DNA of 21,557 nucleotides from Gammaproteobacteria bacterium (lineage in GTDB: Bacteria; Pseudomonadota; Gammaproteobacteria; Immundisolibacterales; Immundisolibacteraceae): the NCBI GenBank assembly GCA_003526065.1, contig DQBD01000226.1, positions 1-21,557 on the forward strand, read 5' to 3'. Each line of letters opens with the position of its first letter. The stretch's first letter is position 1. Under the pieces are notes generated by a model that worked only from the letters and a program-made list of their open reading frames with translations, did no database searches and was not told the DNA's origin. Shown piece after piece: positions 1-7,990 of this stretch. Position numbers and translations under genes: made by a program.

Positions 1-187
1 CGTTGATGCCTTTCCAGCCGGCGATGGACGAGCCGTCGAACATCATGCCGCTCTCGAAGAACTCGGCGTCGGCGCGGTCGGCCGGGATGGTGACGTGTTG
101 CTCTTTACCCCGCGTATCCGTGAACCGTACGTCAACATACTTGACGTTCTGCTCACTGATTTTCTTGAGCACATCCGACACTGACAT
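1..187 (-). CDS. glnA: Glutamine synthetase type I, N-terminal part (cut by window edge)
   Basis: Glutamine synthetase makes glutamine from glutamate, ammonia and ATP in the cytoplasm and is the main route of ammonia assimilation. Only the first 62 residues are in the window. They begin [19 protein letters not shown] and contain the beta-grasp N-terminal domain of bacterial GlnA, including [17 protein letters not shown] and the hallmark [12 protein letters not shown]. The ATG is preceded by AAGGAG about seven bases upstream, which fixes the start. The frame is open to the left edge. A sigma54-type promoter and an NtrC-like palindrome lie upstream, as expected for a nitrogen-regulated glnA. 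The identification is secure; the adenylylation-site region is outside the window. Confidence 0.97.
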   Translation of the reverse strand, partial: MSVSDVLKKISEQNVKYVDVRFTDTRGKEQHVTIPADRADAEFFESGMMFDGSSIAGWKGIN

Positions 188-291
188 TTATTCGCTCCTT
201 GGCGGTTGAATGACCTGAGGTCTGGAATGAAGGCATCGCCTGGCGTTCTGGCGCCGGCAGCGATGGCAACGAATGGGTGCCAACGAGTGTC

Positions 292-307
292 AGCAGGAAA
301 CGTGCCA
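292..307 (-). promoter_or_regulatory. Sigma54 (-24/-12) promoter of glnA
   Basis: Read on the minus strand the site is TGGCACGTTTCCTGCT. It has the GG of the -24 element and the GC of the -12 element separated by exactly 10 bases, against the consensus TGGCACG-N4-TTGCW. Transcription would start near position 282, giving a leader of about 95 nt before the glnA ATG at 187. This is inferred from sequence match only, but the element is one mismatch from the core consensus and stands in front of a classic NtrC-regulated gene. Confidence 0.8.
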
Positions 308-360
308 AAGCCTGCGCGCACCGATTGCGGGCATTCCGTTACGCCCCCGTTGCGCGATTC

Positions 361-380
361 GCCCCATTATGGGGCTTTTT
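361..380 (+). terminator. Terminator-like hairpin, plus orientation
   Basis: A perfect 6-bp stem (GCCCCA / TGGGGC) with a TTA loop is followed directly by five T residues when read on the plus strand. Both flanking genes (glnA, ponA) are on the minus strand. Read from ponA the hairpin has no T tract, so it is not a good ponA terminator. It would stop a rightward transcript, either an unidentified small RNA or antisense transcription from the glnA side. Function is uncertain. Confidence 0.5.
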
Positions 381-390
381 GAGCGTGAGG

Positions 391-407
391 CGCACCAATG
401 TCGTGCG
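391..407. promoter_or_regulatory. Putative NtrC-binding enhancer site of glnA
   Basis: CGCACCAATGTCGTGCG is a near-palindrome that agrees at 12 of 17 positions with the classic NtrC site TGCACCAAAATGGTGCA, including both GCAC/GTGC cores. Its centre lies roughly 117 bp upstream of the predicted sigma54 start site of glnA, a typical enhancer distance. It lies just beyond the ponA stop codon, outside the ponA coding sequence. Assignment is by motif and position only. Confidence 0.55.
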
Positions 408-416
408 TAGCCCGGG

Positions 417-2735
417 TCAAAACAGCCCGGCTTCGCTTCCGGTCGTGGGGGCGGCGTCGGATGTCGCCCGCTCTTGGGGCATGGGAGGCAGGCGGTCGGC
501 GCTGAACCATTCGAACTGCGTGTGAGGCCCGGTCTCCAGGGTCCGCTGGCCTGTCGAACGGTCGATGCGCAGCGACACCAGGCCGTCGGGTACGGGCAGC
601 CGGCTTTCCGGCACGTCCGACAGGGCGCGCGCCATGAAGTCCATCCAGATGGGCAGGGCGGCGCGCGCGCCGGTTTCGTTCTTTCCAAGCGAGCGGGGTT
701 GGTCGTAGCCGACCCAGACGGTGGTGAGCAGGCTGGGCTGGAAGCCCGCGAACCAGGCGTCGCGGACCTCGTTGGTGGTGCCGGTTTTGCCCGCGAGGTC
801 GGAACGGCCCAGTTGCCGGGCTCGTACGCCGGTGCCATGGTCGATCACGTCGCGCAGCATGGATGCCAGGATATAGGCGTCGGTAGCCGGTATCACCCGT
901 GGCGCGGGGGTCTGCGAGGGATGGTCCATGACGGCGTCGCAGTCCGATTCGCACAGGACAGGCTGTGGGGCCTGCCAGACGGTGTTGCCATCCGCGTCCT
1001 GCACCTCGGAGATGAAATACGGGGCAACTCTGTAGCCGCCGTTGGCGATCACGGCGTAGCCGGCGGTCATCTCCAGGGGGGTGAGCGATCCGGTTCCCAG
1101 GGCCAGTGACAGGTTGGGGGGCAGGCGCTCGGCAGGAAATCCGAAGCGCAGGCAGTAACGGCGGGCGAAATCCACGCCGATCGATGCCAACAGGCGCACC
1201 GATACCAGGTTACGTGACTGCGCCAGCGCCTCGCGCAGCCGCGTCGGGCCGTAGAAGCGCCCGCTGTAGTTTTCCGGTCGCCAGTAGCCGTCGGGAGTGT
1301 CAACGGGGTAGGCGACCGGTGCATCGTTGATGATGGAGGCGGCGGTATATCCGCTGGCCAGCGCGGTGGCGTAGATGAATGGCTTGAAGGTCGAGCCGGG
1401 TTGGCGCTGGGCTTGTACCGCGCGGTTGAAGCGGCTGCGGGCGAAATCGTAGCCGCCAACCAGGGCAGTGATGGCGCCGCTGGTCGGCCGTAGGGCGACC
1501 AAGGCGCCTTCCACTGCGGGTGCCTGTGCCAGTTGCCATCCGGTGGCGGTCGGCGCCAGGTAGACGACATCGCCGGGACTCGCCTGCCAGCGGCGGCCAA
1601 ACGTGCTGGTATCCACCGCTTCCGGCGCGAGTCGGTGTCCGTTGGGGGCTAGCCGGAACGAGCCGTCGTCAAGGCGCACGGCGGCTTGTAGGTTGCCTGC
1701 AGGCGGTATGGCGTCGAGCGCGGCGGCAAGCCGTTCCGGTGAGGCCAGGTCCTGTGCGCTCAGGCGACGCAGCGCCCCGCGAAATCCGTGTCGGCGATCG
1801 TACGCATGCAGGCCCCGGCGCAGCGCGTCGTTGGCCGCCCGCTGCTGCGAACCGTCAAGCGTGGTGATGACACGGTACCCGGATGCGTAGACCTGTTCCC
1901 CGTATCGCTCGACCATCCAGGCGCGCGCCATTTCTGCCACGTACGAGGCGTCGAGCTCCGGAGTGAAGCCGTTGTGTCCGGCGGTGGTGGGCGCCTGGCG
2001 GGCGGCTTCGTGGGTGGGTGTGTCGATGTAGCCGAGCGCGTGCATGCGTCCCAGCACGTAGTTGCGACGCTGCAGTGCGCGCTGTGGGTTGGCCAGCGGG
2101 TTGTCACGGGACGGTGCCTTTGGCAGGCCCGCGAGCGTTGCCATTTCCGGCAGGGTCAGTTGCTCGACCGGTCGCCCGTAATACATCTGCGCGGCTGCAC
2201 CGAATCCGTAGGCACGGTTGCCCAGGAAGATCTTGTTTACGTACAGGCCGAGAATCTGTTCTTTGGTCAGGGCCTGCTCGATACGAACTGCCAGCAGGAT
2301 TTCGAGCGCTTTGCGCAGGAACGTCTTGTCTTTGGTGAGAAAGAAGTTGCGGGCCACCTGCATGGTGATGGTGCTGCCGCCCTGGCGCAGCTGGCCGGTC
2401 CGGGCCAACTGCCAGGCTGCGCGCACCAGGCTCTTTGTGTCGAACCCCGGATGTTCGAAGAAGCGGTCATCCTCGGCGGCGAGAATGGCCTGAACCAAAG
2501 GCTGTGGCAGCTGGCCTGCGTCGAGGGGAATGCGTCGCTGGTCGCCGAACTCGGCGATGCGCAGCCCGTCTGCGGAGTACACCTGCAGTGGCAGGGCCAG
2601 TTGCGCCTGGCGCAGGTGGTCAACGGTCGGCAGCTGCCGGTCGAGTGCCAGGAACAGTGCGACGGCAATCAGCGCGCCGGCAAACGCCAAGCTCAGCGCG
2701 CCGGCCACGCCCGCCAACGCCAGGCGCTTCAGCAT
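417..2735 (-). CDS. ponA: Penicillin-binding protein 1A (bifunctional transglycosylase/transpeptidase)
   Basis: Class A PBP that polymerises and cross-links peptidoglycan in the periplasm while anchored in the inner membrane. An N-terminal membrane anchor (about residues 5-31) follows MLKRLALAG. The glycosyltransferase domain shows EDDRFFEHPG (catalytic Glu near residue 88) and GGSTITMQ (119-126). An OB-like insert precedes the transpeptidase domain, which has the SxxK motif STFK (448-451), SRN (507-509) and KTGT (650-653). All catalytic motifs are intact and the length (772 aa) is slightly below that of E. coli PBP1A. I chose the ATG at 2735. The frame stays open to a GTG at 2765, adding ten residues, but neither start has a clear ribosome binding site. 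The gene is divergent from pilM, the usual gammaproteobacterial arrangement. It is often called mrcA. Confidence 0.95.
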   Translation of the reverse strand: MLKRLALAGVAGALSLAFAGALIAVALFLALDRQLPTVDHLRQAQLALPLQVYSADGLRIAEFGDQRRIPLDAGQLPQPLVQAILAAEDDRFFEHPGFDTKSLVRAAWQLARTGQLRQGGSTITMQVARNFFLTKDKTFLRKALEILLAVRIEQALTKEQILGLYVNKIFLGNRAYGFGAAAQMYYGRPVEQLTLPEMATLAGLPKAPSRDNPLANPQRALQRRNYVLGRMHALGYIDTPTHEAARQAPTTAGHNGFTPELDASYVAEMARAWMVERYGEQVYASGYRVITTLDGSQQRAANDALRRGLHAYDRRHGFRGALRRLSAQDLASPERLAAALDAIPPAGNLQAAVRLDDGSFRLAPNGHRLAPEAVDTSTFGRRWQASPGDVVYLAPTATGWQLAQAPAVEGALVALRPTSGAITALVGGYDFARSRFNRAVQAQRQPGSTFKPFIYATALASGYTAASIINDAPVAYPVDTPDGYWRPENYSGRFYGPTRLREALAQSRNLVSVRLLASIGVDFARRYCLRFGFPAERLPPNLSLALGTGSLTPLEMTAGYAVIANGGYRVAPYFISEVQDADGNTVWQAPQPVLCESDCDAVMDHPSQTPAPRVIPATDAYILASMLRDVIDHGTGVRARQLGRSDLAGKTGTTNEVRDAWFAGFQPSLLTTVWVGYDQPRSLGKNETGARAALPIWMDFMARALSDVPESRLPVPDGLVSLRIDRSTGQRTLETGPHTQFEWFSADRLPPMPQERATSDAAPTTGSEAGLF

Positions 2736-3088
2736 GTTGGGCTGCCGAGGCTGGCGATGTCGCACGGAACCGGCGCAGCCGTGTCCCTGGGGTCAGCCCG
2801 GTTCGAGCGGAAGTTCGCGCGCCGCCGCCTCAGCGACATGGATGCTCCGGTGGCAAATTGATTGATCCGGTGTAAGGTTAGCCAGCGCCGGGCGATCGTC
2901 GAACCGGCGTGCGCGGGCGTCGAGGGTTGACACAGAACCCACACTATGAAGCCTGCCACTACGACGACGTGCGTTAAAGACGTTGTGATATAAAGCCTCA
3001 AGCCTTATAACCCAAGACTGACGATACGCAGGCAGTGACTAACCGGTGGGATGGGTAGGCGAAAGCCGAGTAATGGTCGGGGAATCAC
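2736..3088. other. Divergent intergenic region ponA / pilM
   Basis: This 353-bp stretch holds no convincing gene and should contain the ponA and pilM promoters. It is more AT-rich between about 2940 and 3015 than its surroundings. A plausible rightward sigma70 promoter lies there (separate entry). On the minus strand the same AT-rich segment has weak -35/-10 pairs, for example TTGAGG-N17-TTTAAC, that could serve ponA; I cannot choose between them. A minus-strand open frame at 2729-3001 is judged spurious. Confidence 0.6.
2983..3011 (+). promoter_or_regulatory. Possible sigma70 promoter of the pilMNOPQ operon
   Basis: TTGTGA (4 of 6 to the -35 consensus), then 17 bases, then TATAAC (5 of 6 to the -10 consensus). 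The predicted start is near 3018, leaving a leader of about 70 nt before the pilM start at 3089. It is the best-spaced pair in the gap, but it is a prediction from a short motif. Confidence 0.4.
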
Positions 3089-4168
3089 TTGATTCAAAAC
3101 ATTTTTAAGCAGCAAGTCCCGCCTCTGGCGGGGCTCGATATTAGCACGACGGCAGTGCGCCTCCTGGCGCTGGATGTCACCTCCAAGGGGTATCGGATTC
3201 AGTCCTGTGCCCAGGTCCGCTTGGCGCCCGGTGCCGTCTCCGAAGGCTCGGTGGCAGACCCTGAGGCGGTGGCGCAGGCGGTCAGTGATGTCGTGCGGCG
3301 CAGCGGCAGCAAACGTCGCAACGTGGCGCTGGCGGTTCCGGGCGCGCAGATCATCAGTCGTCAGATCGGCATGCCGATCGAGTTCACCGACGCGGACATC
3401 GAGCAGCAGATCACGCTCGAGTCGGACCAGTACATCCCGTATCCACTGAACGACGTGTATTTCGATTTTGTCGTGGTGGGGCCCAATGCCCGCAACCCGC
3501 AGACATCGGACGTGTTGCTCATTGTGGCCAGAAACGAGGTTGTCGACCGCCGCCTGGAAGCGCTCGTTCCGGCGGGGCTCTCGGCGTCCGTGGCGGACGT
3601 CGAGGCCTATGCGTTGGAATCGGCGTTCCCGTTGCTTGCACCGCATATGCCGGACACGGCCCGCCAGGGCATTACGGCAATGGTTGATGTCGGGGCCACC
3701 ACGACCACACTCAACGTACTGCACCAAGGGGTGACGGTATTCACCCGCGAGCAGTTGTTCGGTGGCGAGCAATTGCTCCAACAGATCCAGGAGCGTTACG
3801 GGCTGGCGTATCCGGAAGCCAGTACCGCACTGCGTGATGGCGCGTTACCCGAAGGGTGGCGCAGTGAAGTAGTGGAGCCGTTTCTCGATTCGCTGGCCAA
3901 TCAGGTGGGGCGTCTGCTACAGGTGTTTTTCTCTGCCACGGGGCAGTCATCTATCGACCATGTGGTGCTCAGTGGAGGGTGCGCAGGATTGCCAGGCGTG
4001 GCGAATGTGGTGGGCGAATACGTTGGCCTGGACACACGCGTCGGCAACCCGTTTGAGGGGGTCGATTTTGCTCCGGGTATCGATGCCTCGCGGTTGCGGG
4101 GGAATGGGCACTCGTGGATGATGGCCGCGGGCCTGGCGATGCGGAGCACGACTGATGTCTCGCGTTAA
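3089..4168 (+). CDS. pilM: Type IV pilus assembly protein PilM
   Basis: Cytoplasmic actin-like ATPase-fold protein that binds the N-terminus of PilN and helps couple the pilus motor to the periplasmic alignment complex. It has 359 residues, close to the usual 350-360. The sequence shows the actin-fold nucleotide-binding signatures GLDISTTAVRLLAL near residue 15, VDVGATTTTLN around 200, and VVLSGGCAGLPG near 295. The start is a TTG preceded by CGGGGA, because no in-frame ATG or GTG exists nearby; the resulting N-terminus MIQNIFKQQVPPLAGLDIS aligns with known PilM proteins. It is the first gene of the operon and overlaps pilN by 14 nt, so the two are probably translationally coupled. Confidence 0.95.
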   Translation: MIQNIFKQQVPPLAGLDISTTAVRLLALDVTSKGYRIQSCAQVRLAPGAVSEGSVADPEAVAQAVSDVVRRSGSKRRNVALAVPGAQIISRQIGMPIEFTDADIEQQITLESDQYIPYPLNDVYFDFVVVGPNARNPQTSDVLLIVARNEVVDRRLEALVPAGLSASVADVEAYALESAFPLLAPHMPDTARQGITAMVDVGATTTTLNVLHQGVTVFTREQLFGGEQLLQQIQERYGLAYPEASTALRDGALPEGWRSEVVEPFLDSLANQVGRLLQVFFSATGQSSIDHVVLSGGCAGLPGVANVVGEYVGLDTRVGNPFEGVDFAPGIDASRLRGNGHSWMMAAGLAMRSTTDVSR

Positions 4169-4715
4169 TCTGTTGCCATGGCGGCGTCTGCGACGCCAGC
4201 GGCGCCAAAACGAATTTATCGCCATCGCCGGTGCGGCGGCGGTGGCCGCCGTGCTGGTGGTGGCGGCGTGGGAGTTATTGGCGACCATGGTCGTCAATAA
4301 CCAGGAAGACCGAAACAACGTGTTGCGGGCGGAGATTGCCGAACTCGACATCAAGATTCGGGAAATTCGGGACATCCAGGCGAAAAAGGCCAAGTTGCAG
4401 GCCCGGATGGACGTGATTCAGGAACTGCAGGTCAAGCGGCCTGCGTCAGTGAAGTTGTTCGATGCGCTTGCTCGTAGCACGCCGGAAGGGGCGTTCCTGA
4501 CCAATTTTTCCCAGCGGGATACCACGCTCAGCCTTAGGGGGTGGGCGCAGTCCAACGCGCGGGTGTCGACCTACATGAATCAGCTCGACGCGTCCGACCA
4601 GTTCGACCCGTCGCAATTGTTGGTGGTCAGGGCTGGTGAGTATCGGGGTATTCACGCCAGTCAGTTCGATCTTCGGGTGCCTCAGCACATTGCCAAGAAT
4701 GAGTCCGAACAATGA
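4155..4715 (+). CDS. pilN: Type IV pilus assembly protein PilN
   Basis: Bitopic inner-membrane protein of the pilus alignment complex. It begins MSRVNLLPWR; the NLLPWR segment is the conserved cytoplasmic peptide that docks in PilM. A basic stretch follows, then one membrane helix at about residues 21-44, a predicted coiled coil (about 50-95, rich in Glu, Lys, Ile and Leu) and a periplasmic ferredoxin-like domain that pairs with PilO. Its 186 residues are normal for the family. The ATG lies inside the end of pilM, and its stop overlaps the pilO start in an ATGA, so stoichiometric synthesis of PilM, PilN and PilO is likely. Confidence 0.95.
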   Translation: MSRVNLLPWRRLRRQRRQNEFIAIAGAAAVAAVLVVAAWELLATMVVNNQEDRNNVLRAEIAELDIKIREIRDIQAKKAKLQARMDVIQELQVKRPASVKLFDALARSTPEGAFLTNFSQRDTTLSLRGWAQSNARVSTYMNQLDASDQFDPSQLLVVRAGEYRGIHASQFDLRVPQHIAKNESEQ

Positions 4716-5326
4716 CGCTGGATGATCTGCGCAAAATCGACCTGCAGGACCTGCGCAACATCGACCTGCGTTCGGCGGGCGACTGGCCGCCAGTCGGCAA
4801 GGCGGTGGCTTTGGCACTGCTGGCGGTGGTTATTGTCTGGGCCGGCTATTACTTCGTAATTAGCAAGACGCTTGACGATCTTGCGAGCCGGCGGCAGGAC
4901 GAGCAGCAGTTACGGCAACAGTTTGTCGTCAAGTACCGGCAGGCCGTCAACCTTGATGCTTACCGAGAACAGTTGGCTCAGCTCAGGGAAAGCTTTGAGG
5001 CGATGCGCCGGCAGCTGCCGGACAGCAACGAGATTGCCAGTTTGCTGGTCGAGATCACGCAAGCCGGGTTGGGGCGTGGCTTGGAATTCGAACTGTTCCA
5101 GCCTAGCGATCCAAAGCCTTCTGGTTTCTACGCGGAGATTCCGATCAATATTGAGGTCTCGGGCACTTACCATCAATTGGGTGAGTTTGTCAGTGACGTG
5201 GCGGCTTTCCCGCGCATTGTGACTTTGCACAATCTCAGCATGACGCCCGTGGGCGCAGACAGTGATCTGTTGATCATGCGAGGCATGGCGAAGACCTACC
5301 AATATCAGGAAGAGGACGAGCTTTGA
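4712..5326 (+). CDS. pilO: Type IV pilus assembly protein PilO
   Basis: Inner-membrane partner of PilN, 204 residues. A short polar N-terminus carries a small internal repetition (DLRKIDLQDLRNIDL) and the conserved WPPVGK just before the membrane helix at about 31-50. A coiled coil follows (about 52-105) and then a ferredoxin-like periplasmic domain. PilN and PilO form a heterodimer linking cytoplasmic PilM to lipoprotein PilP. The start overlaps the pilN stop (ATGA), and the stop overlaps the TTG start of pilP (TTGA), so three successive junctions in this operon are coupled by overlap. Confidence 0.94.
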   Translation: MTLDDLRKIDLQDLRNIDLRSAGDWPPVGKAVALALLAVVIVWAGYYFVISKTLDDLASRRQDEQQLRQQFVVKYRQAVNLDAYREQLAQLRESFEAMRRQLPDSNEIASLLVEITQAGLGRGLEFELFQPSDPKPSGFYAEIPINIEVSGTYHQLGEFVSDVAAFPRIVTLHNLSMTPVGADSDLLIMRGMAKTYQYQEEDEL

Positions 5327-5853
5327 GCATCGTTCGTATCGCACTGGCAAGCTTGGCCTGCCTGGCAGCGGCGGGCTGTGGGCGCGATCACGCGGACTTG
5401 CACGAGTGGATGGATCAGATCCGTTCCGAAGAGAAGGTGTCCATCGACCCGTTGCCCGTGCTGAAGCCTTACGAAAAGTTCGTTTACGAGCCAGCTGGGC
5501 TCAAGAGCCCCTTTTTGGACACTCTTGAGGAGCAGCGTGTCGAAGGGCTTGCGGATGCGGGCGCCGGGGGCGTTCGTCCGGATCTGAACCGGCGCAAGGA
5601 GGCGCTTGAAGCATATCCGCTCGACGCATTGCGCATGGTCGGCACGCTCAGTCGCGGTGGCAATACCTGGGCGTTGATCCAGGCGCCGGATCAAACAATC
5701 AGCCGCATTGGGATTGGCAATTATCTTGGTGAAAACTACGGCCGCGTGACGCAGATCGAGTCGAACGCCGTGCAGCTGACGGAGCTCATTTCGAATGGCA
5801 CGGGCGGATGGATTGAGCGGCAGGCAGCAATCGCCATCGTGGAGCAGCAGTAG
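5323..5853 (+). CDS. pilP: Type IV pilus assembly lipoprotein PilP
   Basis: Lipoprotein that connects the PilN/PilO dimer to the secretin PilQ. The first 19 residues form a short lipoprotein signal ending LAAAGC, with Cys19 as the probable lipidated residue; the -3 position is Ala rather than the more usual Leu, a weak but acceptable lipobox. The C-terminal part has the PilP beta-domain (PLDALRMVGTLSRGGNTWALIQAPD and GNYLGENYGRVTQIE are each typical parts). Its 176 residues are normal. The start is a TTG overlapping the pilO stop, with AGGAAGAGGA upstream as ribosome binding site; no better in-frame start precedes the signal sequence. Confidence 0.93.
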   Translation: MSIVRIALASLACLAAAGCGRDHADLHEWMDQIRSEEKVSIDPLPVLKPYEKFVYEPAGLKSPFLDTLEEQRVEGLADAGAGGVRPDLNRRKEALEAYPLDALRMVGTLSRGGNTWALIQAPDQTISRIGIGNYLGENYGRVTQIESNAVQLTELISNGTGGWIERQAAIAIVEQQ

Positions 5854-5881
5854 CGTGACGATGGTCAGGGAGATTTTCAGA

Positions 5882-7975
5882 ATGAAACGTCGTCAGCGGA
5901 TCTCGCAAGCGCAGGTCAGGAAGTGGCTCACCGTGGCGGTTCCCGCCATGTTTGCAAGTATGTGTTTGCAAGCGGCCACGTTGACCAACATCGTGCACGC
6001 GCCGACGCCGAGCGGTGGACTGCAGCTGCAGCTTCAGGCGGATGCGGATCTGTCGCCTGGCAAGGCGTTCATGATCAACGATCCTCCTCGCCTGGTGGTT
6101 GATCTCGCCGCGACCGACAGTGGCCTGGCCCAGCGCACCCAGCCGATCAACGCCGGCCCTGCTCAGAGCGTGTCGGTGGTGCCGGCGGAAGGCCGCACCC
6201 GGGTCGTGGTGAACCTGACTCAGCCGGTGCGCTGGTCGGTGAACACGAGCGGGAAGACGATGTTTGTGACCTTGGACGCGCCGGTGGTCGGCAAGGTCGA
6301 GACCGCGAGTGTCGGTGCGGGTGCCGCCGGCGGGCGGTCGATCAGCGACATCGACTTCCGGCGCGGTGAGCAGGGCGAAGGGCGCGTGATCGTCGACCTG
6401 ACGTCGGCCGATGTGCAGATCGATACCCGCCCGCAGGGTGGGCGTTTGGTGGTGGAGTTCAAGGGCGCTGCGCTGCCGGCCAGCCTCAGCCGTCGGCTGG
6501 ATGTCACCGACTTTGCCACCCCCGTCACCAAGATCGAGACCCGCCAGTACTCCGGAGGCGTGCGCATGGAAGTGGCGACGTCAGGGCAGTTCGAGCACCT
6601 GGCGTATCAGGCCAACGGCCAGTACACGCTCGAGGTGTCGCCGGTCAAGGATGATCCAGCCGCGCTTCGCAACGTCAAAAAGGTGTACACCGGTGAACCG
6701 ATCTCTCTGAACTTCCAGAGCATCGAGGTGCGCGCCGTGTTGCAGCTGCTGGCCGACTTCACGGGCAAGAACCTGGTGGCGTCGGATACCGTCAACGGCA
6801 ACATTACGCTGCGGCTTCAGAATGTGCCCTGGGACCAGGCACTCGACATCATTCTGACCACCAAAGGCCTCGGCAAGCGCGAGGATGGGAATGTCATGTG
6901 GGTGGCGCCGGCAGAGGAAATCGCCGCGCGGGAGCAGGCGGAGTCCGAAGCGCGTGCCCGGCTCGACGAACTGGCGCCGCTGTATACCGAGTTCATGCCG
7001 GTCAACTTCGCCAAGGCGGCCGATGTGGCGGACTTGTTGCGCAGTGATGAGCGCAAGGTTCTGACGGACCGTGGCAATGTCACGGTGGATGAACGCACGA
7101 ACACGCTGATCGTCAACGACACCGAGCGCAAGCTGGCGGAGATTCGCGAGCTCATGAAGGTGTTGGATGTCCCGGTGCGCCAGGTGTTGATCGAGTCGCG
7201 GATAGTCAATGCCAGCACGAACTTCAGTAAGAACCTGGGGGTCCGGTTTGGTGTGAGTGCAGAGGAAAACAACGGCAATCGCAATTACGCGGTTTCGGGC
7301 AGCCTCAATGGCACGACACAGTTGACCAATAACGAAACACTTCAGTTCGACGACAGGCTGAACGTCAACCTGCCGGCGCAGCGTATTCAGGGCGTGCCGT
7401 TCAACCCGGTGTCATTGGGTCTGGCGATTGCCAAGTTGCCCTTCGGTCGCTTGCTGGAACTCGAGTTGTCCGCTCTGCAGGCCGAGGGCGAGGGCGAGAT
7501 TATCTCGAATCCGCGTGTTGTGACTTCCAACCAGAAGGAAGCGGTCATTTCTCAGGGCACCGAGTTTCCGTACCAGGAGGCATCGGCCAGTGGAGCGACC
7601 AACACCGAGTTCAAGGAAGCCGTGCTTCAGCTGAAGGTGACGCCGCAAATCACCCCCGATGACCACATCATCATGGACATCGAGGTCAACAAGGACGCGC
7701 TGAATACAACGGCGACCAACAATAACGGCGAGCCGGCGATCGACACCCAGCAGGTTAGGTCACAGGTGCTCGTGAACGATGGCGAGACGCTGGTGATCGG
7801 TGGTATCTACGAGCAGACCACGGTCAACAACGTGGTCCGGACGCCATTCTTCGGGGATCTGCCGTACGTGGGGCGCCTGTTCCGCAATCGGAGCGGTACC
7901 AACGAGAAGAAAGAGCTGTTGATCTTCGTGACGCCTAAAATCGTCCGCGAGGAGCTGGCCTCGACAATGCCGTGA
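5882..7975 (+). CDS. pilQ: Type IV pilus secretin PilQ
   Basis: Outer-membrane secretin through which the pilus fibre passes. I start it at the ATG at 5882, which has CAGGGAG nine bases upstream and begins MKRRQRISQAQVRKW followed by a hydrophobic signal sequence ending near CLQA. The frame runs open further upstream into pilP (to 5795) but those starts lack support. Of 697 residues, about 35-255 form two peptidoglycan-binding AMIN domains, about 265-325 the secretin/TonB short N-terminal domain (YTGEPISLNFQSIEVRAVL), about 370-440 an N1-type domain (VDERTNTLIVNDTERK), and about 500-690 the secretin barrel (EIISNPRVVTSNQKEA, VTPQITPDDHIIMDIEVN). Ends 15 nt before aroK. Confidence 0.96.
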   Translation: MKRRQRISQAQVRKWLTVAVPAMFASMCLQAATLTNIVHAPTPSGGLQLQLQADADLSPGKAFMINDPPRLVVDLAATDSGLAQRTQPINAGPAQSVSVVPAEGRTRVVVNLTQPVRWSVNTSGKTMFVTLDAPVVGKVETASVGAGAAGGRSISDIDFRRGEQGEGRVIVDLTSADVQIDTRPQGGRLVVEFKGAALPASLSRRLDVTDFATPVTKIETRQYSGGVRMEVATSGQFEHLAYQANGQYTLEVSPVKDDPAALRNVKKVYTGEPISLNFQSIEVRAVLQLLADFTGKNLVASDTVNGNITLRLQNVPWDQALDIILTTKGLGKREDGNVMWVAPAEEIAAREQAESEARARLDELAPLYTEFMPVNFAKAADVADLLRSDERKVLTDRGNVTVDERTNTLIVNDTERKLAEIRELMKVLDVPVRQVLIESRIVNASTNFSKNLGVRFGVSAEENNGNRNYAVSGSLNGTTQLTNNETLQFDDRLNVNLPAQRIQGVPFNPVSLGLAIAKLPFGRLLELELSALQAEGEGEIISNPRVVTSNQKEAVISQGTEFPYQEASASGATNTEFKEAVLQLKVTPQITPDDHIIMDIEVNKDALNTTATNNNGEPAIDTQQVRSQVLVNDGETLVIGGIYEQTTVNNVVRTPFFGDLPYVGRLFRNRSGTNEKKELLIFVTPKIVREELASTMP

Positions 7976-7990
7976 TCGGGCGGGCCTATC

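Noticed and set aside
2851..2866. TGGCAAATTGATTGAT as a possible sigma54 promoter for pilM
   Set aside because: The -24 half is good but the invariant GC of the -12 element is GA, and it lies over 200 bp from pilM.
2927..2950. TTGACA followed by TATGAA upstream of pilM
   Set aside because: The spacer is only 12 bases, too short for a sigma70 promoter.
2729..3001. Minus-strand open frame of 90 codons upstream of ponA whose N-terminus looks like a signal peptide
   Set aside because: It starts with TTG without a ribosome binding site, overlaps the ponA 5' end and the presumed promoters, and its second half is an Arg-rich shadow without family likeness.
5795..5881. Upstream starts for pilQ inside or just after pilP
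   Set aside because: They add a non-conserved Ser-rich segment before the signal sequence, while the ATG at 5882 has a well-spaced ribosome binding site.
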